This document shows positions 1 to 8,747 of a stretch of DNA of 33,765 bases, in pieces. How positions within the stretch are numbered: position 1 is the stretch's first letter; each line of letters opens with the position of its first letter. The position numbers and the translations under genes are program-made. The DNA comes from JBHGBB01 sp041946755 (GTDB lineage Bacteria; UBP4; UBA4092; JAOAEQ01), in NCBI GenBank assembly GCA_041946755.1, contig JBHGBB010000015.1, positions 1-33,765 on the forward strand, in the 5' to 3' direction. Below the pieces are notes generated by a model. It saw only the letters and a list, made by a program, of their open reading frames with translations, had not been told where the DNA came from and made no database searches.

Positions 1-774
1 GTGGCCATCGGCGCTGACGGATTGCTGGTTCTATGTAATTCTACCAAAGCTGATTTCCGGATGAGGCTATTTAATGCTGATGGCTCGGAAGCGGATACCT
101 GCGGGAATGGGTCGCGATGTACCGCTCGGTTCGCGTATTTAAAAGGGATCGCGCTTCGCAAGATGCGGTTTGAAACTCGGGCTGGAATTTATACCGCAGA
201 AATAACCGACCTGGATACGGTTAAACTGAATCTGAGTGACCCGGGCCAGATGAAATTGAATCTTAACCTCAATACCTCGGTAGGGGAATTACCGGTGCAT
301 TTTATCGATACCGGGGTACCGCATGTGGTGGTGTTCGTTTCAGAGATTGAAAATGCAGTCCGAAGTCCGAAGTCCGATCCGCCTAAGGCGGACCGAAGTA
401 TAACGCTAACTAATCTTGATGTTTGCGGGTTAGGGAAAGAGTTACGGGAACATCCGGTATTTCAGCCGGCGGGAACTAATGTTAATTTTATCGAAGTTGT
501 TGATCGGCATACGATCAGGATCCGAACCTATGAACGCGGAGTAGAAAATGAGACCCTGGCTTGCGGAACCGGGTCGATCGGAAGCTCAATTATTGCGTAT
601 CGGTTAGGCTACCTGACCCCGCCGGTATCGGTACATACTCAAGGGGGGAGTATATTAAAAATATATTTCGAACCTACACCGGATGCGATATCGAAGGTGA
701 TACTAGAAGGTGATGCCCGGTTTATTTATGAAGGTATACTTTATGAAGAAGCGGTAATGTATAATGGTCAATGA
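1..774 (+). CDS. dapF: Diaminopimelate epimerase, 5'-truncated
   Basis: DapF interconverts LL- and meso-diaminopimelate, the last epimerisation before lysine and peptidoglycan cross-bridge synthesis in the cytoplasm. The 257 residues seen begin at GADGLL, a motif normally some tens of residues into the protein, so the N-terminal MHGLGNDF region lies outside the window and the GTG at base 1 is not the real start. Both catalytic cysteines are present: C34 in DTCGNGSRC and C188 in LACGTGS. Residues about 119-133 (RSPKSDPPKADR region) are encoded by a heptamer/palindrome repeat and look like an inserted loop between the two halves of the enzyme; the frame stays open. The stop overlaps the next start (ATGA, 771-774), indicating translational coupling. 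Identity is very secure; whether the loop affects activity is unknown. Confidence 0.96.
   Translation: MAIGADGLLVLCNSTKADFRMRLFNADGSEADTCGNGSRCTARFAYLKGIALRKMRFETRAGIYTAEITDLDTVKLNLSDPGQMKLNLNLNTSVGELPVHFIDTGVPHVVVFVSEIENAVRSPKSDPPKADRSITLTNLDVCGLGKELREHPVFQPAGTNVNFIEVVDRHTIRIRTYERGVENETLACGTGSIGSSIIAYRLGYLTPPVSVHTQGGSILKIYFEPTPDAISKVILEGDARFIYEGILYEEAVMYNGQ
357..399. repeat. Heptamer array plus 15-bp palindrome inside dapF
   Basis: Three perfect tandem copies of AGTCCGA (357-377) are followed directly by the palindrome TCCGCCTAAGGCGGA (378-392) and a trailing CCGAAGT. The block is inside the dapF reading frame and is translated. The same palindrome recurs at six other places in the window. 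Confidence 0.9.
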
Positions 775-1418
775 TCCCCTTGAATGAAATAGCCCCGCCG
801 GTAAAAAAGAGAAAATCAGATTGGGAGAAGTTTCTTGATATTATCTCTCGCCGGAATCTTTCGCAGATTTATCATTATACTCCAATAGAAAACCTACCCC
901 GGATTTTAACCGCCCAAGGTATGTATAGTCGTCATCAGGCACGATTACGAAATATTCATCCGGTAGAGACGCATGGTTGGGGAAATAAATTTTATGATTT
1001 GGAGGATTATATCTGCCTGAGTTTTGTTCCGCCAAAATGGTTATTAGAAAAAGGGGCAGGCCGATTTGCTGCGCTCGCGGTAAATCCACGAGTTATCGGT
1101 TATCAAGGTACGATTTTTTCTCGACGAAGCAGTGCTAGTATCGAGGTAAATACGTTAGTATTAAAAGCTACCGATACCGCCGATGAATTTGATGTTTTAT
1201 TCCCGGATGCTGATGGGATGATTCCCAAGTATCCATTAAGTGAAATATTGGTTGAAGATTATATTCCCCTACGCGATATTCAAGCTATTTATCTACCTAC
1301 CTGGAAAGGGAATCACGGTTATTTTTGGTTCTGGCTCTATAAAAAATGGTCTAATTTTTACCGTTATGGCTTTTCTTATCCTCCACTATTAGTAGATGCG
1401 AAAAAGAAATTATTTTAA
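771..1418 (+). CDS. DarT/DUF4433-like ADP-ribosyltransferase, no antitoxin seen
   Basis: This 215-aa protein resembles the DarT (DUF4433) family of ADP-ribosyltransferases, whose best known members attach ADP-ribose to thymidines in single-stranded DNA and are normally restrained by the macrodomain protein DarG. Visible marks are IYHYTPIENLPRIL (residues 33-46), the usual YH-T-I-NL-IL opening with H35; LEDYICLSFVPP (77-88), equivalent to the DarT LHDYVPFYF segment; and SEILV (157-161), where E158 matches the catalytic glutamate of the family EFLV motif. It overlaps dapF by 4 nt and lies 81 nt before dapA, so it is co-transcribed with lysine/cell-wall genes. No macrodomain gene adjoins it on the right; the left side of dapF is not visible. 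The target base or protein cannot be told from sequence. Family assignment is by motif memory only. Confidence 0.62.
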   Translation: MIPLNEIAPPVKKRKSDWEKFLDIISRRNLSQIYHYTPIENLPRILTAQGMYSRHQARLRNIHPVETHGWGNKFYDLEDYICLSFVPPKWLLEKGAGRFAALAVNPRVIGYQGTIFSRRSSASIEVNTLVLKATDTADEFDVLFPDADGMIPKYPLSEILVEDYIPLRDIQAIYLPTWKGNHGYFWFWLYKKWSNFYRYGFSYPPLLVDAKKKLF

Positions 1419-1499
1419 GGTATTTTTCTGCCTCAGGTGGATAGCATCTATTAGCAATTCTATATATAATTAACAGGTAGATTACTGAAAGGAGAAACT

Positions 1500-2414
1500 A
1501 TGGCAGTAACGTTTCAAGGATCTATTGCCGCATTAGTAACCCCATTTAAAAATGGGCAGGTAGATGAAAAAGGATTGAAATCATTAATCGATTGGCTGAT
1601 CGAAAATGGTACCGATGGCTTGGTCCCTTGCGGCACCACCGGGGAATCCGCGACCTTATCCCATGAAGAGCATGAACGAGTAGTCGAATTAACCATTCAA
1701 GCCGCGCAAGGCCGGGTGCCGGTGATTGCCGGTACCGGGTCGAATAGTACCAAAGAAGCGATTCGATTAACCAGATCGGCGCAGAAAGCCGGAGCTGATG
1801 CCGCATTATTAATCAGTCCGTATTATAACAAACCTACCCAGGAAGGATTATATCAGCATTTTAAAGCAATCTCCGAATCGGTAGATATCCCATTATTTTT
1901 GTATAACATTCCGGGGAGAACGGCAGTAAATATATTACCGGGGACCATTGCCCGGATAGCGGAATTGAAAAATGTTATCGGAGTTAAAGAGGCGACCGGC
2001 GATATGAAACAAGCGGCAGAAATAATTGCCGTTTGTCCAAAAGAGTTTATTATTTTATCCGGAGATGATTATACCATTTTGCCGTTGCTATCGATCGGCG
2101 GAAAAGGAGTCATTTCGGTAGTTGCGAATGTGGTGCCGAAAGAAACTGCCGGATTGGTAGATGCCTGGTTTGCCGGTGATATTGAAGAAGCGAAACGGTT
2201 GCAGTATTATCTATTACCGATCGCGCAGGTCTTATTCTCGGAAACGAACCCGATCCCGGTGAAAACCGCGTTAGCATTAATGGGCAAAATCGAAAACGCT
2301 GAACTGCGATTACCGCTGTATCAGATGGGTGAACCGAATCTGCAGAAATTAAAAGGAGTTTTAAAACAAAATAATATAAAGCTAACCGCAGAGATCATAA
2401 AGACCGTAGAGTAA
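1500..2414 (+). CDS. dapA: 4-hydroxy-tetrahydrodipicolinate synthase
   Basis: DapA condenses pyruvate with aspartate semialdehyde, the first committed step of the DAP/lysine pathway. The 304-aa length is close to the family norm (about 290-300). Schiff-base lysine K163 lies in GVKEATGD, Y135 and R140 in LYNIPGR, and T46/T47 in GTTGES, matching the E. coli catalytic set. A strong Shine-Dalgarno (GAAAGGAG) stands just before the ATG and fixes the start. The gene follows dapF and the DarT-like gene in the same direction. Its last ten codons run into a GCTAACCGCA-type repeat that also ends the vanZ-like gene, so the extreme C-terminus (LTAEIIKTVE) is probably repeat-derived and non-essential. Confidence 0.97.
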   Translation: MAVTFQGSIAALVTPFKNGQVDEKGLKSLIDWLIENGTDGLVPCGTTGESATLSHEEHERVVELTIQAAQGRVPVIAGTGSNSTKEAIRLTRSAQKAGADAALLISPYYNKPTQEGLYQHFKAISESVDIPLFLYNIPGRTAVNILPGTIARIAELKNVIGVKEATGDMKQAAEIIAVCPKEFIILSGDDYTILPLLSIGGKGVISVVANVVPKETAGLVDAWFAGDIEEAKRLQYYLLPIAQVLFSETNPIPVKTALALMGKIENAELRLPLYQMGEPNLQKLKGVLKQNNIKLTAEIIKTVE

Positions 2415-2507
2415 AAATATCTCATATATTATTATCTCTGCGAACGCGGCGTTTTCTGAGGTATAAAACCTAAGTTTCATTTGAAATTTGCGACGAAAGG
2501 AGCTGTT

Positions 2508-2675
2508 ATGGCAGTAGATAAAGAGTTGTTGGAAATATTAGCCTGTCCGGTATGTAAAACCGATGTGGTGTATAATGAAGAGAAACAGCAGATTATCTGT
2601 ACTAAATGCGGTCGGAAGTATCCGGTTAAAGATGATATTCCGATTATGTTGGTTGACCAAGCTACTACCGATTAA
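2508..2675 (+). CDS. Trm112-like small zinc protein
   Basis: A 55-aa protein of the Trm112/UPF0434 family (YcaR type). It carries two CxxC pairs (C13/C16 in CPVCK and C31/C34 in CTKCG) that form a zinc ribbon, followed by the family ending KYPVKDDIPIML. Bacterial members are small and of unclear role; the eukaryotic relative is an activator of tRNA and rRNA methyltransferases. The start at 2508 is chosen because GAAAGGAG ends seven bases upstream; an upstream TTG at 2481 lacks a ribosome site. It follows dapA by 93 nt and may be the end of that transcript. Confidence 0.9.
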   Translation: MAVDKELLEILACPVCKTDVVYNEEKQQIICTKCGRKYPVKDDIPIMLVDQATTD

Positions 2676-2677
2676 TC

Positions 2678-2737
2678 AGAAGTCAGCTATCAGTTGTCAG
2701 TTGTCTCTGCCTTAGGCGGACTGAAAACTGAAAACTA
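2678..2737. repeat. Heptamer block with degenerate palindrome
   Basis: Copies of CAGTTGT-like heptamers are followed by TCTGCCTTAGGCGGA (2706-2720, one base off the dispersed palindrome) and then by CTGAAAA-CTGAAAA copies. The block ends about nine bases before the ATG at 2747, in the place where a ribosome site would be expected. Confidence 0.7.
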
Positions 2738-2746
2738 TTTTTGGAA

Positions 2747-3568
2747 ATGGCTAAACGCATAAGTATTTTCTTAATAGGTTTCATTGGCTTGCTGTTTGGA
2801 TGGAGTATTAGTGCCAGGGATTCGTTCCAGGATTTATCGAATGATATCCAGTATCAATCGGCAAATACCCAAGAAGGACTTAAAAACTACCAGCTCTGTT
2901 TTGATATTTCAAAAGATTGGTGGAACCTCCATGAGCCGGAACTGGCGCTTGACTTCCTTTATGCAGCTGCTCGAGAAGCAGAGCAATTACTCCCGGCGAA
3001 AGTATCAGCCGCGAAACTCCTGGAATTAGCAGCTGTGGCGACTAAAGAATATCGCGATCGATATACCGCAGAAGATATGATTGAAAAAGCGCGGGCGAAG
3101 ATGAAATTTATTCTCGATTATTATGAATGGCAAATCCCTTATCAAGAAGCGAATCGAATTGAAAAAGAGGCTGAGCGATTGCAATATCTCCCGCGCGGAA
3201 AATATATTCCCCGGCAGGTAATCTTGCCGGTTCCGAGTGGCACAAACATAACCAAACCGGATATAGTGAGTTATACCGTAGAAGAGCCGGTTAATCGTAT
3301 GAGATATGCAAATCAGCCACCTGGCGGATTCGATAATACAAAACCGCCAAAGTCGCAATCCGCCTTAGGCGGAAAACCGGAGTTAAAAAAACCTAAAGAA
3401 CCGCCTGCAAAACCAGATAAACCGCCAAAGCCGAAAGAGCCACCGGATAAACCGAAACCCCCAGATAAACCGCCAAAACCACCGGAGCCACCAAAGCCGC
3501 CGGATAAGCCACCGAAACCACCGGATAAACCACCAATACCGCCACCTGCAAATGATACTACGAAATAA
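2747..3568 (+). CDS. Secreted protein with proline/lysine-rich tail
   Basis: The function is not recognised. The 273-aa protein (from ATG 2747; a TTG two codons earlier is possible) has an N-terminal signal-like helix ending near SISA, a helical middle of about 140 residues rich in Ala, Glu and Tyr, and from about residue 200 a tail built of PPKPPDKPPKPPE-type repeats. Such tails usually span cell wall or periplasm, or extend a surface domain. The tail is preceded by the translated palindrome at 3359-3373 (QSALGGKP), so part of the coding sequence comes from a dispersed repeat. There is no lipobox cysteine and no anchor at the C-terminus. It lies between the Trm112-like gene and tdk with no obvious functional tie to either. 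Confidence 0.65.
   Translation: MAKRISIFLIGFIGLLFGWSISARDSFQDLSNDIQYQSANTQEGLKNYQLCFDISKDWWNLHEPELALDFLYAAAREAEQLLPAKVSAAKLLELAAVATKEYRDRYTAEDMIEKARAKMKFILDYYEWQIPYQEANRIEKEAERLQYLPRGKYIPRQVILPVPSGTNITKPDIVSYTVEEPVNRMRYANQPPGGFDNTKPPKSQSALGGKPELKKPKEPPAKPDKPPKPKEPPDKPKPPDKPPKPPEPPKPPDKPPKPPDKPPIPPPANDTTK
3359..3373. repeat. Palindrome TCCGCCTTAGGCGGA inside a CDS
   Basis: An exact copy of the 15-bp dispersed palindrome sits in the reading frame of the proline-rich protein, at the junction between its helical part and its repeat tail. Confidence 0.85.
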
Positions 3569-3660
3569 CGATCTATACCGGGGAAGTAGAATTACCAAAC
3601 AGAAATGTGGTACGCTTATTATTGCGAAGATATCAAGTATAAAATAAAGGGGTTATGATA

Positions 3661-4248
3661 ATGGATATACCGTTAAAAAATATTGGGTGGATAGAAGTAA
3701 TTTGTGGTTGTATGTTTTCCGGGAAAAGTGAAGAATTGCTCCGTCGGATTCGCCGATGCCAAATCGCCAAACAGAAAATTGCGGTATTCAAACCCCGGCG
3801 GGATACTCGATATAGTGAGAATGAAATCGTGAGTCATGATAAAGCGCGAATATCGTCAATGCCGGTGATCGATAGTGCGGAGTTATATGTTAATGTCACC
3901 CCGGATGTTCAAGTAGTCGGTATCGATGAAGCCCAGTTTTTCGATGCCGGATTGGTTCAAGTATGCGAAAAGTTGGCTAATGAAGGGAAACGAGTTATCG
4001 TAGCCGGATTAGACCAGGATTATCTAGGCCGGCCGTTTGAACCAATACCGCAATTGCTCGCGATCGCTGAATATGTTACCAAAACGTTAGCGATTTGTGT
4101 CGTCTGCGGGAATCCGGCAAATCGGTCATATCGGAAAGTGCAAAGTGAAGAGCGGATTCTGCTCGGCAGTCAGGATTCATATGAACCGCGATGCCGCCGC
4201 TGTTTCCAACCGCTTGGAGAAGAAAAACAATTGGAAATAAAATCATAG
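3661..4248 (+). CDS. tdk: Thymidine kinase (type II, zinc-containing)
   Basis: Thymidine kinase phosphorylates thymidine for the dTTP salvage pathway. The P-loop is GCMFSGKS (residues 16-23), the Walker B-like DEAQFF holds the catalytic Glu region, and the lasso/zinc part includes CVVCG and CRRC, four Cys as in the TK1-like family. The length of 195 aa is typical. An in-frame ATG occurs at 3655, but the AAGGGG at 3647-3652 is correctly spaced (eight bases) for 3661 and too close for 3655. The gene stands alone between unrelated neighbours. Confidence 0.95.
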   Translation: MDIPLKNIGWIEVICGCMFSGKSEELLRRIRRCQIAKQKIAVFKPRRDTRYSENEIVSHDKARISSMPVIDSAELYVNVTPDVQVVGIDEAQFFDAGLVQVCEKLANEGKRVIVAGLDQDYLGRPFEPIPQLLAIAEYVTKTLAICVVCGNPANRSYRKVQSEERILLGSQDSYEPRCRRCFQPLGEEKQLEIKS

Positions 4249-4340
4249 CAGTCCGAAATAAAGAGTTTTAGATCCGAAATCAGAATGAGTTGAGAGAAAA
4301 CTTAGGATAGTAAGGCTCCTTATCTTCGGTCTGTTTTTTT

Positions 4341-5843
4341 ATGCAACCGAACTCTTTCTTTTCAAACAAAATAGTGAGATATATCAGTTGGTCGATTATC
4401 CCGATTGTATGGTTAATATTAATCGGGATGTTGTATTATCGGAATAGCCAGCGATCGATTATCGAATCGGAAGCGAAAGTAGATTATACCAGCGGCGAAG
4501 TTATTCTTCGGGAAGATTGGATGCGGATCTATTTAAACGGTGAGCAGGTAGGATATTCGAAAACTTCGTTGGTTGAAGGGCGATATTCCGGCAAAAAAGC
4601 ATACCTCTTAAATAATGAAACGAATTTATATCTGCTGGTCGCGGGTGCGAATCAGAATATTCAAGTTACCGGAAATAGTGTGCTCGATACCGATTTGACG
4701 CTGCTGAATTTTAATCAGGAATTGGATACCGGCGGGCATCGGTTACGGGTTCGCGGGGTTTTTGGTGAGAAACAATTAAAGTTGGTGATTAATAGCGGGA
4801 CTGGTGATATGCAGCGGATAATTCCGCTTACTACGAAATGCTATTCCGCGGAATTAGTCAATTTAATCATGTTGCGGGATAATTTCCCGATTGGGAAAAA
4901 ATATCTCTTGCCAATGTTCGATCCAACAACCTTAACTGCGAATAACTTTGAAGTAGAAACCATCAGTAAATCGACGATTGAAATTAAAGGGCAAAAATAT
5001 CCGGCGTTTGAAGTCCAAGAGCGGTTTAAAGGGGTAACGCAGACCATTTGGGTAAATGAGAAAGGCGAAATATTAAAAGAAATAGCGAATTTGGCCGGGC
5101 TTAATCTGGTAGCGATTAAAGAGTTTAATCCGGATAAGAGTGAATTGCAGGTGGTGCATCGGTCAACTCAGGATTTATTAATCAACAGCGCAATCGAATC
5201 GAATCGAGAAATTAAGAATCCGCGAGATTTGAAAGAATTAACGGTTAAATTAAGTAATCTGGCGATAGACTCTATTCAGGGGCAAAAGGTCGAAAATGGA
5301 AGCGTGATATTACATGTTCACACTATCGATTTAGATCGACTTCCACCGTTTACCAAGCAGATTAATATCCGGCAATTTATCCATTACCTTGCGCCGAGTC
5401 CGTTGGTTCAGAGTACTGATCCAGAGATTGTCAAAAAGGCGAAAGAAATTGCGGGGAATACCCCGGATTCCGTTAAAGCGGCATCGAAATTAACCCGGTG
5501 GGTATATGGTAATGTAAACAAACGGATTCTGCTGAGTGTACCTTCAGCAGTAGATGTGTTAAAGACACGCGAAGGGGATTGTAATGAACATTCCGTGCTT
5601 TTTGCTGCGTTAGCCCGGTCTTTGGGTATCCCGACCAAAATCATTGCGGGAATCGTTTATAAAGACGAGTATTTCTTCTATCATGCATGGAATGAAGTTT
5701 GGGTAGGACAATGGGTACCGGTCGATGCAACGTTCGGTGAAACCGCAGTCGATGCGACCCATATTAAATTAATTGAAGGAGACCTTGACCAGCAAGTGCA
5801 ATTATTATCGCTGGTTGGTAAACTACAAGTTGAAGTACAATAA
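4341..5843 (+). CDS. Membrane-anchored transglutaminase-like protein
   Basis: This 500-aa protein has one N-terminal membrane helix (about residues 11-28), a long extracytoplasmic region with no recognised motif, and a C-terminal transglutaminase-like domain. The Cys-His-Asp triad is visible as C414 in GDCNEHS, H448 in YHAWNEVW and D462 in VPVDATFG. Bacterial members are usually cysteine proteases or amidases of the periplasm rather than cross-linkers. It is followed 87 nt later by an ABC exporter in the same direction, a recurring combination whose substrate is unknown. No clear Shine-Dalgarno is seen; a T-rich stretch directly precedes the ATG. Confidence 0.85.
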   Translation: MQPNSFFSNKIVRYISWSIIPIVWLILIGMLYYRNSQRSIIESEAKVDYTSGEVILREDWMRIYLNGEQVGYSKTSLVEGRYSGKKAYLLNNETNLYLLVAGANQNIQVTGNSVLDTDLTLLNFNQELDTGGHRLRVRGVFGEKQLKLVINSGTGDMQRIIPLTTKCYSAELVNLIMLRDNFPIGKKYLLPMFDPTTLTANNFEVETISKSTIEIKGQKYPAFEVQERFKGVTQTIWVNEKGEILKEIANLAGLNLVAIKEFNPDKSELQVVHRSTQDLLINSAIESNREIKNPRDLKELTVKLSNLAIDSIQGQKVENGSVILHVHTIDLDRLPPFTKQINIRQFIHYLAPSPLVQSTDPEIVKKAKEIAGNTPDSVKAASKLTRWVYGNVNKRILLSVPSAVDVLKTREGDCNEHSVLFAALARSLGIPTKIIAGIVYKDEYFFYHAWNEVWVGQWVPVDATFGETAVDATHIKLIEGDLDQQVQLLSLVGKLQVEVQ

Positions 5844-5930
5844 GAAACGATGCAAACGGATTTTAGTAGATGCAAATGGATAATATTTATCTGTCTGAAT
5901 CTGCTTATATCCGTCTGAATCGATATTAAT

Positions 5931-6656
5931 ATGATCGAAATCAGGAATTTAACCAAACGTTTTGATAGAGTTGTTGCGGTAAACGATCTTAACTTAACCA
6001 TAAATCAAGGAGAAATATTCGGGTTCCTTGGTCCGAATGGTGCCGGGAAAACGACCACGATTAAAATTATGACCGGATTACTTCGTCCTACTTCCGGTAT
6101 GGTTCGAATCGGTGGATTCGATATTATGCAGGATGCGATTGCCGCGAAACAGATTATCGGGTATGTACCGGAAGATCCGTTTGTCTATGATAAACTTTCC
6201 GGCCGGGAATTTCTGATATTTATCGGCGGATTATATTCTCTGGAAGGGAAAGACCTGGAAGCGAAAGTAGCCGCGTTATTGGACTTCTTTGGATTAACTA
6301 ATAATGCCGACCAGTTGACCGAAAGTTATTCGCATGGGATGAAACAGAAACTGGTGATGTCAGCCGCGTTATTACATGATCCGAAAGTATTGATTATCGA
6401 TGAACCGGTGGTCGGGTTAGACCCGAAAAGCACTAAGAAATTAAAGGATTTATTGAAATCCCAGGCGAAACAGGGGACCACCATCTTTTTATCGACTCAT
6501 ATCCTCAGTATCGCTGAAGAGTTATGCGACCGGGTAGGGATAATCAATCAAGGGCGATTGATTACCACCGGCAGTATCTCGGAATTAAAACAGGTCGCGA
6601 AAGAAGGTTCAGATAGTTCCTTGGAATCGATTTTCCTGAAGTTGACGGAAGAATAG
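5931..6656 (+). CDS. ABC exporter ATP-binding protein
   Basis: The ATPase subunit of an ABC-2 type exporter, 241 aa. Walker A is GPNGAGKT (34-41), the signature reads SHGMKQ, Walker B is LIIDEP, the D-loop follows in VGLDP, and the switch histidine is in STH. The Q-loop position reads GYVPEDPF, as in many exporter ATPases of this class. It acts with the permease that starts 88 nt downstream. Its substrate cannot be deduced. Confidence 0.95.
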   Translation: MIEIRNLTKRFDRVVAVNDLNLTINQGEIFGFLGPNGAGKTTTIKIMTGLLRPTSGMVRIGGFDIMQDAIAAKQIIGYVPEDPFVYDKLSGREFLIFIGGLYSLEGKDLEAKVAALLDFFGLTNNADQLTESYSHGMKQKLVMSAALLHDPKVLIIDEPVVGLDPKSTKKLKDLLKSQAKQGTTIFLSTHILSIAEELCDRVGIINQGRLITTGSISELKQVAKEGSDSSLESIFLKLTEE

Positions 6657-6668
6657 TATTAAATAATC

Positions 6669-6742
6669 ATTGCAAATTTAAAAATGTAAATTTAGCATTG
6701 ATAATTTTGCAATTTAAAATGCTAAATGCTAAATTTTAAATG
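6669..6742. repeat. AT-rich repeat between the ABC genes
   Basis: A run of AATTTAAAATGCTAAATGC-like units with internal inverted symmetry fills the whole gap between the ABC ATPase and permease and ends two bases before the permease ATG. It shares CAATTTAAAATG and AATTTAGCATTG with the block at 29174-29213 between atpA and atpG, so these belong to one family. Confidence 0.7.
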
Positions 6743-6744
6743 AT

Positions 6745-8454
6745 ATGAATCATGCTCTCTGGTTATTATCGATACGGCCGAAGATATGGCGGAATTGGAT
6801 TAAACGGTTTAATATCGAGCATATCGTTTCGATAACTATCATTTTCTGCCTGTTATTCATCTTCTGGTGGGTCGCATTTTTATTCTTTCGATTAATTCTT
6901 CATTATTTGATTAATATTCCTCCTATCGGTCCGATCCTAATCAATCGGTTATTATCATTGGTATTCCTGGCACTATTTTTAATGACCGCGTTTAGCGATA
7001 TTATTACCGCCTTATCGATTATGTATCTCTCGCGGGATTTGGGACTACTCCATCATCATCCGATAAGTTCGCTAAGTATTTTTATCGATAAATTCGTGCA
7101 AACGATATTTTATGGGTCGTGGGCGGTAATCTTTTTTGGGATACCGTTATATTTTGCTTATGGGAGCGTGTTTAATGCTGCGTGGTATTTCTATCCGATC
7201 GCGATATTGAGTAATGTTCCATTTCTCATTATCTCGGCGGGATTGGCAACGATTGTTACGCTAGTTATCGCCTATATCGTTCCCGCGAACCGGGCAAGAA
7301 CCATTACCATCTTTTTAATCGGATTATTGTTTTTCTCGGTCGGGTTATATCTCCGGTTTCTCCAAACCGGGAATTTGTTTGGGATTAATCAACCGGCAGT
7401 AGATTTAGGGAATTATCTATTCAATCTGCGGCTGAGTTCTACCCCATATCTGCCGAATCAATGGCTTACCCAGATATTTCAACATGCGGCGGAACGAAAT
7501 TATGGCGACTTGATTTTTTATATTTTACTGCTGTTTACTACTGCGGCGTTCATTATCCAAATCTGCGTCTATCTGGCAAAAAAAGTATATCAAATCGGGT
7601 GGATTAAAGCCGGTGAAGCGGTTTCTATCAAAGTGCAAGGGCCGAATTTAAAATCGAGAATTATTTCCGGAATTCTACAACTCTCAACGTATTTACCATT
7701 TTCGGCTCCGATTCGCGCGTTGATTATTAAAGATGTCAAAACCTTCTGGCGGGATTTAACCCAATGGGGACAGTTAACCTTATTAGTCGCCTTGATTTTA
7801 GTCTATTTTTTCACTACCCGGGATTTTATGTTACGAGGCGGGTTCGGCGGTATCGAATATTTTTATCGGCATTTGATTGGATTGGTTAATATCGGATTAA
7901 CCGAATTTGTGCTGGGTAATTTAGCAATTCGGTTTGTGTATCCGTTAATCAGTTTGGAAGGAAGAATCATCTGGATTATTCGCACTTCACCTTTGAAAGT
8001 CTCAACCTTTTTCTGGGTTAAATATTGGCTGGCTTTATTAACCATGCTGGTTATCGGTCTTGGTTTAACCGGCGTTTCGATTTATATGTTACATCTGGAT
8101 ATTTTCGTTGCCAGTGTTTCGTTAATCTCGGTGGCGATTGTTGCGGTTGGGATAACTTCACTTGCGATGGGCCTGGGAGCTTACTTTCCAACGTTTAATG
8201 TAGAGAATCCGATGCAGTTAACGACTGGGGTCGGGGCGGTATTAACCGTTATTCTGAGTATGCTTTATATTGGAATAACGATAGTTTTTGCCGCCTATCC
8301 GATGAATATCTATTTCTCTTTTGGTGCGGATTATCATGCGATCCCATTATTCTATCTTATCAAACCGGCATTATATTTAACTGGAGTAACCTTGGTCGCT
8401 TCGGTTCTTCCGATAAAAATCGGATTAAGAAAACTGTATCAGAGAACGAAATAA
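6745..8454 (+). CDS. Large ABC exporter permease
   Basis: A 569-aa, strongly hydrophobic protein with about twelve predicted membrane helices, partner of the preceding ATPase. Its size and organisation (two hydrophobic halves around a hydrophilic centre near residues 285-330) fit the large putative ABC permease family that pairs with ABC-2 ATPases, rather than the usual 250-400 aa permease. The start at 6745 directly follows the AT-rich repeat and has no Shine-Dalgarno. It is the last gene of the transglutaminase-ABC cluster. The substrate is unknown. Confidence 0.82.
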   Translation: MNHALWLLSIRPKIWRNWIKRFNIEHIVSITIIFCLLFIFWWVAFLFFRLILHYLINIPPIGPILINRLLSLVFLALFLMTAFSDIITALSIMYLSRDLGLLHHHPISSLSIFIDKFVQTIFYGSWAVIFFGIPLYFAYGSVFNAAWYFYPIAILSNVPFLIISAGLATIVTLVIAYIVPANRARTITIFLIGLLFFSVGLYLRFLQTGNLFGINQPAVDLGNYLFNLRLSSTPYLPNQWLTQIFQHAAERNYGDLIFYILLLFTTAAFIIQICVYLAKKVYQIGWIKAGEAVSIKVQGPNLKSRIISGILQLSTYLPFSAPIRALIIKDVKTFWRDLTQWGQLTLLVALILVYFFTTRDFMLRGGFGGIEYFYRHLIGLVNIGLTEFVLGNLAIRFVYPLISLEGRIIWIIRTSPLKVSTFFWVKYWLALLTMLVIGLGLTGVSIYMLHLDIFVASVSLISVAIVAVGITSLAMGLGAYFPTFNVENPMQLTTGVGAVLTVILSMLYIGITIVFAAYPMNIYFSFGADYHAIPLFYLIKPALYLTGVTLVASVLPIKIGLRKLYQRTK

Positions 8455-8586
8455 AAAAATGAGTGATTCGTGACGAGATGCGAGGTGCGAGTAAAAGATT
8501 TTACACGAGAAGTTTACCACTCGATTCTTAGCACTGGTTCTATCTATCCAATTCTCTCATAACCATCTCGGAGTATTTTATAGAGG

Positions 8587-8619
8587 AAAATCAAATTGGC
8601 AGCCTGCCAAACTGATTTT
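8587..8619. repeat. Palindrome family B, copy 1
   Basis: Arms AAAATCAAATTGGCAG and CTGCCAAACTGATTTT around a single C give a 16-bp stem with two mismatches. Related copies lie at 8838-8864, 25915-25943 and 28134-28160. Confidence 0.8.
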
Positions 8620-8747
8620 CTGGTGTTATTTTCATTAAAAGCCAACCCCTAAACCGCTAGTCTTCTGATATTATTAGAGTTAACCGGATATTATCTTCAA
8701 AATCATACCGAAATTAAGCTTGGTTTTATGGTTTGCCATCCCGGAGA

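Noticed and set aside
1..3. GTG at base 1 as the dapF start
   Set aside because: Family N-terminal residues including MHGLGNDF are missing, so the gene is cut by the window edge.
3383..3598. Trp/Arg-rich minus-strand open frame (WFIRWFRWLIRRLWW...)
   Set aside because: It is the complement of the PPKPPDK repeat, which forces such a composition.
4301..4340. Possible terminator after tdk (AAGG-CT-CCTT followed by a T-run)
   Set aside because: The loop would be only two bases and the T-run is about nine bases away, too weak to list.
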